DNA of 64,000 nt from Streptomyces indicus. Its GTDB lineage: Bacteria > Actinomycetota > Actinomycetes > Streptomycetales > Streptomycetaceae. The position numbers were made by a program, and so were the translations under genes. The notes beneath the pieces were generated by a model that was given only the letters and a program-made list of their open reading frames with translations, ran no database searches and was not told the origin of the DNA. The stretch lies in contig NZ_FNFF01000007.1 of assembly GCF_900100315.1 (NCBI RefSeq), positions 202,750-266,749 of the forward strand, read 5' to 3'. Shown piece by piece: positions 1 through 8,793 of the stretch. Numbering within the stretch: position 1 is the first letter of the stretch; each line of letters starts with the position of its first letter.

Positions 1-40
1 GATCCGCGTTCCCGTTCGTTTGGGGTCGGTGCCGGTCCGG

Positions 41-120
41 GGTACCGGTTACACGGGCAATGGCGCCGCAGGTCTGCGAGCGTGCACGTCCGGGTCGGGG
101 GCGCCCGTGTAACCGGCACC
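41..120. repeat. Extragenic inverted repeat, 18-bp arms
   Basis: Two arms (41-58 and 103-120) are reverse complements at 17 of 18 positions, separated by 44 nt; the inner 14 bp, CCGGTTACACGGGC, match perfectly. No coding region is apparent here. Over this spacing it is more likely a transcribed stem or an extragenic palindromic element than a repressor site. No T-run follows either arm, so it is not a classical terminator. Confidence 0.6.
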
Positions 121-126
121 CCTCCC

Positions 127-300
127 CGTCCCCTTCCGACGGTCGTGCGGCTGCGGGCCGGTGAGGGTGCGCGTCACCTACACCTCCGCCGCGTCCCCTT
201 CCGACGGTCGCGCGGCTGCCTGCCGGTGAGGGGGCGCGTCACCTACACCTCCGCCCCGTCCCCTTCCGCCCGGAGCGCGGCTGCGGGTGCGGGTGCAATG
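127..300. repeat. 65-bp tandem repeat upstream of mutY
   Basis: A unit beginning CGTCCCCTTCCGACGGTCG starts at 127, 192 and 257, an exact 65-bp period; the third copy decays after about 28 nt. A second direct repeat, GCGGGTGCGGGTGC, occurs near 283 and 339. The whole 1-418 stretch holds no convincing gene: reading frames through it are artefacts of GC bias and translate the repeat in register. It would be a leader or spacer for mutY. Confidence 0.7.
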
Positions 301-418
301 GGGGGTGCGCCTTACGCGCAACCGGCACGGCCGGGCCGCGGGTGCGGGTGCGATGACCCCGCGCCCGGCGGCGTCACCCTCCGGAACCCGGGCCGACCGT
401 GGGAGGATCGCCGGTGTC

Positions 419-1348
419 ATGACTGCGACCGCACTCTCCACCCAGACGCCCGACACCCCCACCGAGTCCACCGGGCACGAGGCCCTGCACCGGCAGGTGA
501 TCGCCTGGTTCGACACCCATGCCCGCGACCTGCCCTGGCGCCGGCCCGATGCCGGTGCCTGGGGCGTGATGGTCAGCGAGTTCATGCTGCAGCAGACGCC
601 CGTGAACCGGGTCCTTCCCGTGTACGAGCAGTGGCTCGCGCGCTGGCCGCGGCCCGCCGACCTCGCGAAGGAGGCGCCGGGCGAGGCCGTGCGCGCCTGG
701 GGCCGGCTCGGCTACCCGCGGCGTGCGCTGCGGCTGCACGGCGCCGCCGTCGCCATAACGGAGCGGCACGGCGGCGACGTACCGACGAAGCACGCCCAAC
801 TGCTCGCGCTGCCCGGCATCGGCGAGTACACCGCGGCGGCCGTCGCCTCCTTCGCGTACGGGCAGCGGCATGCCGTGCTCGACACCAACGTGCGCCGGGT
901 CTTCGCCCGCGCGGTGACCGGCGTGCGCTACCCGCCGAACGCGACCACCGCGGCCGAACGGCGCCTGGCCCGCGAGCTGTTGCCCGAGGAGGAGGCCACC
1001 GCCGCGCGCTGGGCCGCCGCCTCGATGGAGCTCGGCGCCCTGGTGTGCACGGCGAAGGGCGAGGAGTGCGGGAAGTGTCCGATCGCCGCGCAGTGTGCGT
1101 GGCTGCAGGCGGGCAAGCCCGAGCATCAGGGGCCGCCGCGCCGCGGGCAGACGTACGCGGGCACCGACCGGCAGGTGCGCGGCAAGCTGCTCGCCGTGCT
1201 GCGCGAGGCCGTGGCGCCCGTGCCGCAGGACGTGCTCGACCGGGTGTGGGACGAGCCGGTGCAGCGGGCCCGTGCCCTCGACGGGCTGGTGGCGGATGGT
1301 CTGGTGGAGCCGATGGAGGGCGGGTTGTACCGGCTGCCCACGGCCTGA
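419..1348 (+). CDS. mutY: A/G-specific adenine DNA glycosylase MutY
   Basis: The 309-residue product removes adenine mispaired with 8-oxoguanine or G in base-excision repair. It shows the helix-hairpin-helix region LPGIGEYTAAAVASFAYG followed by the VLDTNVRRVFAR segment carrying the catalytic Asp, and a complete [4Fe-4S] loop with spacing C-x6-C-x2-C-x5-C (CTAKGEECGKCPIAAQC). After the cluster there is only a short C-terminal segment, so the full NUDIX-like 8-oxoG recognition domain of E. coli MutY is absent, as usual in short actinobacterial forms. The ATG at 419 is chosen because GGAGG lies 12 nt upstream and similarity begins there. Its stop codon starts an 11-bp triple repeat. Confidence 0.95.
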   Translation: MTATALSTQTPDTPTESTGHEALHRQVIAWFDTHARDLPWRRPDAGAWGVMVSEFMLQQTPVNRVLPVYEQWLARWPRPADLAKEAPGEAVRAWGRLGYPRRALRLHGAAVAITERHGGDVPTKHAQLLALPGIGEYTAAAVASFAYGQRHAVLDTNVRRVFARAVTGVRYPPNATTAAERRLARELLPEEEATAARWAAASMELGALVCTAKGEECGKCPIAAQCAWLQAGKPEHQGPPRRGQTYAGTDRQVRGKLLAVLREAVAPVPQDVLDRVWDEPVQRARALDGLVADGLVEPMEGGLYRLPTA

Positions 1349-1374
1349 GGAGGGCCTGAAGAGGGCCTGAGGAC
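1342..1374 (+). repeat. 11-bp repeat x3 carrying the mutY stop
   Basis: The unit GGCCTGAGGAG is repeated three times (1342, 1353, 1364) with one or two changes. The first copy contains the mutY TGA (1346-1348), so two further copies of the last codon plus stop lie downstream in other frames. Confidence 0.7.
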
Positions 1375-1384
1375 GGACGGCTCG

Positions 1385-1419
1385 CTGCGGCCGGGCACCT
1401 GGTGGGTGCCCGGCCGCAG
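1385..1419. terminator. Bidirectional hairpin between mutY and subtilase
   Basis: Perfect 15-bp arms CTGCGGCCGGGCACC (1385-1399) and its complement (1405-1419) enclose a 5-nt loop. It lies between two convergent genes. No U-run follows, typical of Streptomyces terminators. Confidence 0.75.
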
Positions 1420-1446
1420 GTGTGTTCCGCAGGGGCGGCTGAAGGA

Positions 1447-4400
1447 TCAGCGGCCCAGGAACGCGTTGTGGAAGGTCAGCTTCGAGGTGTTGCCCTGCCG
1501 GTCCACGACGGTCGCGCGGAGCGTGATGCCCTTGCCCTTGGCGGGGGCGAGGACGGCGGCCCGGCCGAGGAGGGCCGGTGCCGTCACCCAGTGCTCGCCG
1601 CCGTCGTAAGAGGCCTCGATCTTCAGGGACTTGAGGTTGTCTCCGGCCGCCGCGCCCTGGATCTCGTACGGGATGAGCAGCGGGCGGTGGGCCTTGACCT
1701 TCGACTCCAGGTCCACGGCCGGGTGGAAGCGGACGGTGGAGGCGGGCACCCAGCCCGAGTCGCCGGACTTGGAGCGGAAGCTCCAGCTCGCGTCGATGCG
1801 CGTGCCCGCCCAGAAGTACCGCGGATCGCGGATCTGGGTCGTGGTCAGCGTGTACGCGCTGTCCTCGGCCGGCACGGCGAACGAGGCGAAGCTCAGGTCG
1901 TTGTCGCTCTCCGCGATCTTCTCGCCGTTGCGGTGGAGGGTCGTGGTGGCCTCGGGCGGGTCGATGTCGGAGAAGATCCCGGTCTCGTGGCCGTCCCCGT
2001 CCGCGAACATGGAGAGGAAGGCGTAGAGCGTGTCGCCGGAGCGGGTGATCCCGGCGCGCTCCTCCTCGTCGAACACCGGCCCGAAGACACCGGTGTTGAA
2101 GTCGGTGCGGTGGGTGCGGCCGGCCTCGAACTTCTTCCCGGAGACCGTGTAGCCGACTTCGGTGGGCAGCCAGCCGTTCGGCAGCGGGTCGCCGATCTGG
2201 TCGGCGTTGAGGTACCAGGTGGCGTCGTTCTCGGTGGACAGGTACAGGTGCTGCCGCATCGGCGCCTCGGTGAACCGGCCCGAGGTGTAGCCCTGGACCG
2301 AGCTGCCGCCGATCCTGACGAAGCCGCCGGCGGAGATCCACCCGGTCTTGCCGGCGGCGAGCGTGCCAAGACCCGCGTCGACATGGGCCAGTTCGCGCTC
2401 GGCGGCGTGCTTGGTGTAGCCGTCGCCGAGGCGCGTGACCGTGCCGCCGTAGACCAGGGAGTACTGGGTGTTCTCGCCCTTGACGAAGTCGGCGTCCCAG
2501 ACCTGGCTCAGCGAGCCGTCCGTGAGCTCGGGGCCGAGGTGGGCCGTGCGCACGTTGTCATACGTGTCCAGCTGCCAGGCGAACCGGTTGTCCCGGTAGC
2601 CCTTCTTCACGCCGTACGACATGAAGGCCTGGTCGGGCGTGGCCTCGCCGTCGGGCACCGTGATGTCCACCGGCTTCGCCGTCCGCGCGTCCAGGGTGAG
2701 GGAGCTGCCCTTGTCGGTGACGACGAGCTTGGGCTGGGCGATCCAGTCCAGGCCCTTCGACAGGTCGGCGCGGTCCTCGATGATCATCGACTGGACGGTG
2801 TACTCGCCGGCCGGCAGCCGCAGCGTGCTGGAGTCGCTGGTCTCGTCGAGCTCGAACTCCTTGACCTCGTACTGATCGCTGAGCTCGGTGACGTAGGTCT
2901 GGAAGTGCTTCGCCGCCTGCCCGTCGCGTCCGAGGTTCTTCAACTCGACCGGGTAGGAGGCGATTTCGCGGTTGACCGCGAAGGCGCTGCGTACGCTCTG
3001 GCCCTCGGCGGTGGCGACGACGGCCCCGCTGTAGGCGCCGTTCGGTGCCTCCACCTTGGTGTCGGCGGTGACGGCGGCCTCGGCGGTGCCGCCCGCGGGG
3101 ACGGTGAGTCGCGCCGGGCTGACCGTGAACATGCCCGCGGGGGCGGGCGTGCCGTCCGGGCCCTTGCCGCCGGCGGTGAGGTCGAAGGTGACGTCGGCCG
3201 TGCCCTCGTTCTTGTACGTGAGGGTCTTCGTGACCGGCTCGTCGTCCTCGTGCGGGTACTGTGCGGTGCCGAAGTCCAGGGAGACGGGCGTCGCGTGGAC
3301 GGTCTGCGCGAGGGCCCGGTCCGACTGGATGCGGCCCGCGCCCTGCTCGAAGGCCGTGTGGCCGACATCCTTGGCGGAGGCCGTCAGAACTCCCTTGAGC
3401 TGGGCGGCCTTCCAGGCCGGGTGCTGCTGCTTGAGCAGGGCGGCGGCGCCCGCGACGTGCGGGGTGGCCATCGACGTACCCGAAATGGTCATGTAGCCGG
3501 GCGGGTTCTCGCCGTACTCCTCGGCGATGGAGTTCCCGGGGGCCGAGGCGGCGGTGATGTCCACGCCGGGGGCGGAGACGTCGGGCTTGATGCCCGCGTC
3601 GCCGACGAGCGGGCCGCGGCTGGAGAAGTCCGCGAGCTTGTCGCTCTTGTCCACGGCGGCGACGGTGAGCGCGCCCTCGGCGGCGCCCGGGGTGCCGACG
3701 GTCTTCTCGCCGGGGCCCTCGTTACCGGCCGCGATCGCGAACAGGACGCCCTGCTCGGTGTACCGGTTGACCACCTCTTCGAGCGGCTCGACGCCGGGGG
3801 CGTCCGGGCCGCCGAGGCTCATGTTGACGATGTCGGCGCCCTCGGCGGCCGCCCACTCGATGGCCTCCATGATGTCCGACTCGGAGCCGCTGCCCTGGTC
3901 GTTGAGCACCTTGCCGTCGATGAGCCGCGCGCCGGGCGCGACGCCCTTGTACTGCACGCCCTTGCCCGCGATGGTCGAGGCGACGTGGGTGCCGTGGCCC
4001 TGGCGGTCCTTGGTGTCGGCCGAGGTGGAGAAGTTCTTCTCGACCAGCTGCTGCCCGGCGAGTTCGGGGTGGGTCTCGTCGACGCCGGTGTCGAGGACGG
4101 CGACCTTCACGCCCGTGCCGTCGTAGCCGGCCGCCCAGGCCTTGTCGGCGCCGATCTGCGGGACGGAGACGTCGAGTTGGGCCTTGACCTGGCCGTCGAG
4201 CCAGATCTTGGCGATGCCGGAGGCGGTGGTGGTGCTGACAGCGTTGTCGGACGCGGCGGTGAGCGCCTGCCACAGCCGCGGCAGGTCCTGCGCGGGGGTC
4301 GTGACGGCCTCCGCGTTCAGGGACGCGAGGGTGCGGCGGATGGTGGTGGCGCCCGCGTCGTCGACCTGGGCGCGGGCCGCGGGGGCCTCGCCCTGGTAGC

Positions 4401-4839
4401 CGACGATGACCTTCAGGCCCTTCCTGTACGCCGCCCGCGCGTCCGCGGTGCTCAGGGCGGTCGCGTCGAACAGGCGCCGGTCGAGCCTGCCTCGGGAGAT
4501 CAGGCGCTGGGCGTCCAGCGGTACGGCGTACTCGTGCGCGCCGTGGCTGCGCACGCTGACGGGTATGCCCTCGCGGCCCTTCGCCGGGTGGAATCCGGTG
4601 ACGCGCCCCTCGGTCACCTCGACGGTGTCGCCGGTGATGAGCCGGACGCGGTGCGGGACCGCCTTCCTCTTCGGCGCCTTCTGCTGCGCCTTGTCTTCCT
4701 GCGCCTTGGTGGCCCGGGCAGCCGTCGGGGCGCCCGGGGTGCCGGCCGCGCCCGCCGGTGCGGCGGCTCCTGCTGTCATCGCCAGGGCCGCGGTGGCGGC
4801 CAAGGCGACGAGGCCTGGTCTTCTCGCCTGGCTTCGCAC
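1447..4839 (-). CDS. Secreted S8 subtilisin-like serine protease
   Basis: This is a 1130-residue exported subtilase. After an arginine-containing N-terminus and a hydrophobic segment (LVALAATAALAMTAG) ending in an Ala-rich cleavage region comes a propeptide. The catalytic triad follows in D-H-S order: Asp in VAVLDTGVDETHPEL, His in GHGTHVASTIAG, Ser in GTSMATPHVAGAAALL. About 600 residues of beta-rich C-terminal domains follow, the size usual for large Streptomyces subtilases. The GTG at 4839 is preferred over an upstream start at 4920 because AAGGA sits 5 nt before it and it places the signal peptide at the N-terminus. The gene is monocistronic and divergent from sigE. Its substrate cannot be read from sequence. 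Confidence 0.9.
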   Translation of the reverse strand: MRSQARRPGLVALAATAALAMTAGAAAPAGAAGTPGAPTAARATKAQEDKAQQKAPKRKAVPHRVRLITGDTVEVTEGRVTGFHPAKGREGIPVSVRSHGAHEYAVPLDAQRLISRGRLDRRLFDATALSTADARAAYRKGLKVIVGYQGEAPAARAQVDDAGATTIRRTLASLNAEAVTTPAQDLPRLWQALTAASDNAVSTTTASGIAKIWLDGQVKAQLDVSVPQIGADKAWAAGYDGTGVKVAVLDTGVDETHPELAGQQLVEKNFSTSADTKDRQGHGTHVASTIAGKGVQYKGVAPGARLIDGKVLNDQGSGSESDIMEAIEWAAAEGADIVNMSLGGPDAPGVEPLEEVVNRYTEQGVLFAIAAGNEGPGEKTVGTPGAAEGALTVAAVDKSDKLADFSSRGPLVGDAGIKPDVSAPGVDITAASAPGNSIAEEYGENPPGYMTISGTSMATPHVAGAAALLKQQHPAWKAAQLKGVLTASAKDVGHTAFEQGAGRIQSDRALAQTVHATPVSLDFGTAQYPHEDDEPVTKTLTYKNEGTADVTFDLTAGGKGPDGTPAPAGMFTVSPARLTVPAGGTAEAAVTADTKVEAPNGAYSGAVVATAEGQSVRSAFAVNREIASYPVELKNLGRDGQAAKHFQTYVTELSDQYEVKEFELDETSDSSTLRLPAGEYTVQSMIIEDRADLSKGLDWIAQPKLVVTDKGSSLTLDARTAKPVDITVPDGEATPDQAFMSYGVKKGYRDNRFAWQLDTYDNVRTAHLGPELTDGSLSQVWDADFVKGENTQYSLVYGGTVTRLGDGYTKHAAERELAHVDAGLGTLAAGKTGWISAGGFVRIGGSSVQGYTSGRFTEAPMRQHLYLSTENDATWYLNADQIGDPLPNGWLPTEVGYTVSGKKFEAGRTHRTDFNTGVFGPVFDEEERAGITRSGDTLYAFLSMFADGDGHETGIFSDIDPPEATTTLHRNGEKIAESDNDLSFASFAVPAEDSAYTLTTTQIRDPRYFWAGTRIDASWSFRSKSGDSGWVPASTVRFHPAVDLESKVKAHRPLLIPYEIQGAAAGDNLKSLKIEASYDGGEHWVTAPALLGRAAVLAPAKGKGITLRATVVDRQGNTSKLTFHNAFLGR

Positions 4840-4997
4840 GTGAATCCTTACGGGTCGGGTCGTCGCCGCATGGCGAGCCCCCGACCGTCGTGCACTGGCG
4901 AGTCGAACCGCCGGCGACAACCGGCGCTGCTGCGCCAGAAGTTGCTTGCGCGGCGCAGTATTCAGGCGCCCTCCGGGGTGATCAATAGGTTCGACGG

Positions 4998-5013
4998 TAG
5001 CGGTATACCGTTA
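4998..5013. promoter_or_regulatory. 16-bp palindrome upstream of subtilase
   Basis: TAGCGGTATACCGTTA reads almost the same on both strands (14 of 16; core CGGTATACCG perfect). It lies about 160 bp upstream of the subtilase start, in the 528-bp gap before sigE, and resembles a dimeric repressor operator. The regulator is unknown. Confidence 0.5.
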
Positions 5014-5024
5014 GCCCACGTTTG

Positions 5025-5044
5025 CCGGGAAAGCTTTTTCCCGG
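5025..5044. terminator. Small hairpin in the subtilase-sigE gap
   Basis: CCGGGAAA and TTTCCCGG flank the loop GCTT, a perfect 8-bp stem. It could be a terminator-like or leader stem. The rest of 4840-5367 holds the two divergent promoters; GTTACAC occurs twice (5209 and 5263 areas), but I cannot assign -10/-35 boxes with confidence. Confidence 0.4.
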
Positions 5045-5367
5045 TCTTGGCCTACGGCTACGGGGTGCACCGGCGAGGACGCGCGGGGTGATGGCCGCAA
5101 ACGGCAGGGAGCGGCGGTTCAGGACGGGACCGAGGGTGGCTCGCACCCCCTTCGAGACCCCCTGAAACCGGGCATACGAGGCGCCCCTTTACGCACCCCG
5201 TACTTCTGTTACACAACCGAGGGCCAGCCGTGCGGCCACCGCAGGCTCGTTCGCGAATCCCCGTTACACCGCCTCCGTAGCGTCGAAGACGGAGCCGGGA
5301 GAGATCGGGTTCCACCTTCACGAAGCGGTTCGAGGAAGCGTTCGGGGACGGAACGGAGGCGGTTGGA

Positions 5368-5907
5368 ATGGCGCACGGCGAGGTGCTCGAGTTCGAAGAG
5401 TACGTACGGACGCGGCAGGACGCCCTGCTGCGCAGCGCACGCCGTCTGGTCCCCGACCCGCTCGACGCGCAGGACCTGCTGCAGACCGCTCTGGTCCGCA
5501 CTTACCACCGCTGGGACGGCATAGCCGACAAGCGGCTCGCGGACGCCTATCTGCGCCGCGTCATGATCAATACGCGTACGGAGTGGTGGCGCTCCCGGCG
5601 TATCGAAGAGGTGCCGACCGAGCAGCTGCCCGACACCGGCATGGACGACTCCACCGAGCAGCACGCCGACCGCGCGCTCCTCATGGACGTCCTGAAGGTG
5701 CTCGCCCCCAAGCAGCGCAGCGTGGTCGTGCTGCGACACTGGGAGCAGATGTCCACCGAGGAGACGGCCGAGGCGCTCGGCATGTCGGCCGGCACGGTCA
5801 AGAGCACGCTGCACCGCGCGCTCGCCCGGCTGCGTCAAGAGCTGGAGAGCCGGGACCTCGATGGGCGATTCCTGGAGCGTGAGGAGCAGGAGCGTTGCGC
5901 GGCCTGA
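5368..5907 (+). CDS. sigE: ECF sigma factor SigE (cell-envelope stress)
   Basis: This 179-residue ECF sigma factor directs transcription of cell-wall and envelope-stress genes in Streptomyces. Region 2 is visible as DPLDAQDLLQTALVRTYHRW and region 4 as the helix-turn-helix STEETAEALGMSAGTVKSTL. The sequence closely resembles S. coelicolor SigE apart from a short N-terminal difference. The gene order sigE-cseA-cseB-cseC is diagnostic. Known biology: CseB phosphorylated by CseC activates the sigE promoter, so control is transcriptional rather than by an anti-sigma factor, and none is encoded nearby. The end of the gene overlaps cseA by 13 bp. Confidence 0.95.
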   Translation: MAHGEVLEFEEYVRTRQDALLRSARRLVPDPLDAQDLLQTALVRTYHRWDGIADKRLADAYLRRVMINTRTEWWRSRRIEEVPTEQLPDTGMDDSTEQHADRALLMDVLKVLAPKQRSVVVLRHWEQMSTEETAEALGMSAGTVKSTLHRALARLRQELESRDLDGRFLEREEQERCAA

Positions 5908-6602
5908 GCGGCGGCAGCAGCCCGGAGGATCCGGGCGGGCGTACGGCGGGGGCGGGGACGGCCCCCGGCCGGCGCAGGCGCAAGGCGGGGAGCACGGCCA
6001 CGGCCGGGCTCGCCGCCCTCGCGCTGTGTGCGGTGGCCGCGACGGCCTGCGGCACCGGCGGCACCGGCACCCGCGACGAGGGCGCGGCCGAGGTGGCGGG
6101 CGAGCACGCACCGAAGACCAGCGCCTCCCCGGCACCGGCCGAGAAGCACCTGACCACGGTGGACGCGGTCGCCCTCGTCAAGGACGACCCGAAGGTCAGC
6201 GCCCGCGTACGGGCCGATCTGAAGCCCTGCTTCAAGGACGCCTATCCCGTCGACGTCTCCTACGGCAACCTGACCGGGGGATCGTCCGACGATGTCGTGG
6301 TCAACGTGATGACCTGCGGAGATGCCATCGGCGTGGGCAGTTACGTCTATCGCGCGGACGGCAAGAAGTACCAGAATGTCTTCAAGGCCGAGGAACCACC
6401 GGTTTACGGCGAGATCGACCAGGGTGATCTGGTCGTCTACCGGCAGCTGTACGCCGAGGACGACCCGGTGGCCTACCCCTCCAGCGAGGAGGTCATCACG
6501 TATCGCTGGCAGGGGGACCGGTTCAAGGAGACGGACCGGACGCACAACGACTACAGCAATGCGGTGAACGGGCCGGAGGCCGCGCCGCCCGAGGAGAACT
6601 GA
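5895..6602 (+). CDS. cseA: Lipoprotein CseA, modulator of SigE response
   Basis: The 235-residue product is a predicted lipoprotein: an Arg-rich stretch (GRRRRK), a hydrophobic segment (AGLAALALCAVAATAC) and a lipobox ending TAC|G near residue 52. In S. coelicolor CseA lies on the outer face of the membrane and dampens CseC signalling. The start is a TTG at 5895 preceded by an AGGAG-rich sequence inside the last codons of sigE, giving a 13-bp overlap and likely translational coupling; no ATG or GTG lies between it and the signal peptide. Residues beyond 60 have no recognised enzyme motif. Confidence 0.88.
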   Translation: MRGLSGGSSPEDPGGRTAGAGTAPGRRRRKAGSTATAGLAALALCAVAATACGTGGTGTRDEGAAEVAGEHAPKTSASPAPAEKHLTTVDAVALVKDDPKVSARVRADLKPCFKDAYPVDVSYGNLTGGSSDDVVVNVMTCGDAIGVGSYVYRADGKKYQNVFKAEEPPVYGEIDQGDLVVYRQLYAEDDPVAYPSSEEVITYRWQGDRFKETDRTHNDYSNAVNGPEAAPPEEN

Positions 6603-6611
6603 GAGCAGGCG

Positions 6612-7331
6612 ATGGCCGATCAGAGCAAGACGCGCGTGCTGTTCGTCGAGGACGACGACGTCATCCGCGAGGCCACACAGCTCGCCCTCGAACGCGACGG
6701 CTTCGACGTCACCGCCATGCCCGACGGCCTGTCCGGCCTGGAGGCCTTCCGCGCGGAGCGGCCCGACATCGCGCTGCTCGACGTGATGGTGCCGGGGCTC
6801 GACGGGGTCTCGCTGTGCCGCCGTATCCGCGACGAGTCCACCGTGCCGGTGATCATGCTGTCCGCGCGCGCCGACTCCATCGACGTGGTGCTCGGCCTCG
6901 AAGCCGGCGCCGACGACTACGTGACCAAGCCCTTCGACGGCGCCGTCCTGGTCGCCCGGATCCGCGCGGTCCTGCGCCGCTTCGGGCACGCCGGCGGCCC
7001 GAACGGGGGGACGGCCGGCGGCGAGGAGCCGGTGCAGGCCGGCTCGGGGGTGCTGTCCTTCGGCGATCTGGAGATCGACACCGAGGGCATGGAGGTCACC
7101 AAAGGCGGCGAGCCCGTGGCCCTGACGCCCACCGAGATGCGCCTGCTCCTGGAGTTCTCGCACGCGCCCGGCACCGTGCTGTCCCGCGACAAGCTCCTGG
7201 AGCGCGTCTGGGACTACGGCTGGGGCGGCGACACCCGCGTCGTGGACGTCCACGTGCAGCGGCTGCGCACGAAGATCGGCCAGGACCGCATCGAGACGGT
7301 CCGCGGCTTCGGCTACAAGCTCAAGGGATGA
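6612..7331 (+). CDS. cseB: OmpR-family response regulator CseB
   Basis: The 239-residue regulator has an N-terminal receiver with acidic pocket EDDD, phospho-acceptor Asp in ALLDVMVPG and conserved Lys in VTKPFDG, a Gly-rich linker (around residues 125-145), and a C-terminal winged helix (TPTEMRLLLEF through DTRVVDVHVQRLRTKIG). In the SigE system it binds the sigE promoter when phosphorylated by CseC. It lies 9 bp after cseA and 10 bp before cseC, consistent with one transcript. Confidence 0.95.
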   Translation: MADQSKTRVLFVEDDDVIREATQLALERDGFDVTAMPDGLSGLEAFRAERPDIALLDVMVPGLDGVSLCRRIRDESTVPVIMLSARADSIDVVLGLEAGADDYVTKPFDGAVLVARIRAVLRRFGHAGGPNGGTAGGEEPVQAGSGVLSFGDLEIDTEGMEVTKGGEPVALTPTEMRLLLEFSHAPGTVLSRDKLLERVWDYGWGGDTRVVDVHVQRLRTKIGQDRIETVRGFGYKLKG

Positions 7332-7341
7332 GCGCACAGGG

Positions 7342-8769
7342 ATGAACCGCACGGGGGCTCAGGGGACCGCCCGCAGAACGGCTCCGGGGACGAGCCGTAC
7401 TCCTGCCGCCGGCGCTCCGCGCACGGCCCGCCTCACCGCAGGCGCCCAGCGGCTCAAGCAGCGCCTCACGCACGGGATGCGCACGGGTCTGCGCTGGAAG
7501 CTCAGCGTCGCCATCGCCCTGGTCGGGGCGCTGGTGGCCGTCACGCTCAGCCTGGTCGTGCACAACGCGGCCAAGGTCTCGATGCTGGACAACGCGCGCG
7601 ATGTGCAGGACGAGCGGATCGTGTTCGCGCAGCGGATCTACGAGTCGACCAAGCGCACCCAGTTCAACACCCGGCTCGACGACCCCGCCCTGCCCGCCGA
7701 GCTCAAGGACAAGGCGGCCGAGGGCCGGCGCGCCACCTACGTCCAAGAGAACGAGGACGGCCCGCCCGACATCTGGGCCGCGATGCCGGCCGGCGACGGG
7801 CACGTCCTGTCCCTGCACAGCAAGTTCACCGACCGCAGCGCGAGCATCATGAGTGACCTCGACCAGGCGCTCGTGATCGGCTCGATCGCGGTGGTCGTGG
7901 GCGGCAGCGCGCTCGGCGTGCTGATCGGCGGCCAGTTCTCGCGCCGGCTGCGCCAGGCGGCCACCGCGGCGAACAAGGTGGCCCAGGGCCAGACCGAGGT
8001 CCGCGTGCGCGAGGCCATCGGCGGTGTGGTCCGCGACGAGACGGACGACCTGGCCAGCGCGGTGGACGCGATGGCCGACGCGCTCAAGCAGCGCTACGAG
8101 GCCGAGCGCCGCGTCACCGCCGACATCGCCCACGAGCTGCGCACCCCGGTCACCGGCCTGCTGACGGCGGCCGAGCTGCTGCCGCCCGGCCGCCCCAGCG
8201 AGCTGGTCAAGGACCGCGCGCAGGCGCTGCGCACCCTGGTCGAGGACGTCCTGGAGGTGGCGCGCCTGGACGGCGCGTCCGAGCGGGCCGAGCTGCAGGA
8301 CCTGATGCTCGGCGAGTTCGTACGGCGCCGGGTGGGCATCGCGTTCCCCGACGTCGCCGTGCAGGTGCTGCACGAGTCCGAGGTCACCACGGACCCGCGG
8401 CGCCTGGAGCGGATCATCGGCAATCTCCTCGCCAACGCGGCCAAGCACGGCAAGGGGCCCATCGAGGTGTTCGTCGAGGGCCGCGTGATCCGGGTCCGCG
8501 ACCACGGCACCGGGTTTCCGCCGGAGCTGCTCGCGGACGGCCCGAGCCGCTTCCGTACGGGCAGCAGCGACCGCGCCGGGCACGGCCACGGCCTCGGGCT
8601 CACCATCGCGGCGGGCCAGGCCCGGGTGCTCGGCGCCCGGCTGACCTTCCGCAACGTGGGCTCGGAGGGCGGGCCGGTCGAGGGCGCGGTGGCGGTCCTG
8701 TGGCTGCCGGAGCACGCGCCGACGAACACGGGGAGCTTCCCGATCCTTCAGCTGCCGCCGCAGAAGTGA
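7342..8769 (+). CDS. cseC: Sensor histidine kinase CseC
   Basis: The 475-residue membrane kinase has a long basic, Ala-rich cytoplasmic start (about 50 residues), a first membrane segment (LSVAIALVGALVAVTLSLVV), an extracytoplasmic sensor of about 85 residues, a second segment (ALVIGSIAVVVGGSALGVLI), a HAMP region, the dimerisation H-box TADIAHELRTPVTG with the phospho-His, and the ATPase N, G1 and G2 boxes (NLLANAAKHG, DHGTGF, GHGLGLTIA). It senses peptidoglycan damage and phosphorylates CseB. A GC-rich hairpin follows the stop. Confidence 0.95.
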   Translation: MNRTGAQGTARRTAPGTSRTPAAGAPRTARLTAGAQRLKQRLTHGMRTGLRWKLSVAIALVGALVAVTLSLVVHNAAKVSMLDNARDVQDERIVFAQRIYESTKRTQFNTRLDDPALPAELKDKAAEGRRATYVQENEDGPPDIWAAMPAGDGHVLSLHSKFTDRSASIMSDLDQALVIGSIAVVVGGSALGVLIGGQFSRRLRQAATAANKVAQGQTEVRVREAIGGVVRDETDDLASAVDAMADALKQRYEAERRVTADIAHELRTPVTGLLTAAELLPPGRPSELVKDRAQALRTLVEDVLEVARLDGASERAELQDLMLGEFVRRRVGIAFPDVAVQVLHESEVTTDPRRLERIIGNLLANAAKHGKGPIEVFVEGRVIRVRDHGTGFPPELLADGPSRFRTGSSDRAGHGHGLGLTIAAGQARVLGARLTFRNVGSEGGPVEGAVAVLWLPEHAPTNTGSFPILQLPPQK

Positions 8770-8791
8770 GCGGGCGCGCCGGGGCGCCCGC
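8770..8791. terminator. Hairpin after cseC
   Basis: GCGGGCGC and GCGCCCGC flank a 6-nt loop, a perfect 8-bp stem between the stop codons of the convergent cseC and VOC genes. Confidence 0.6.
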
Positions 8792-8793
8792 GG

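Noticed and set aside
1..418. A protein-coding gene upstream of mutY
   Set aside because: The open frames translate tandem repeats and carry no motif; mutY similarity starts at 419.
1402..5091. A very long plus-strand open frame opposite the subtilase
   Set aside because: It mirrors the subtilase frame on the other strand, has no domain similarity and arises from GC-biased codon usage.
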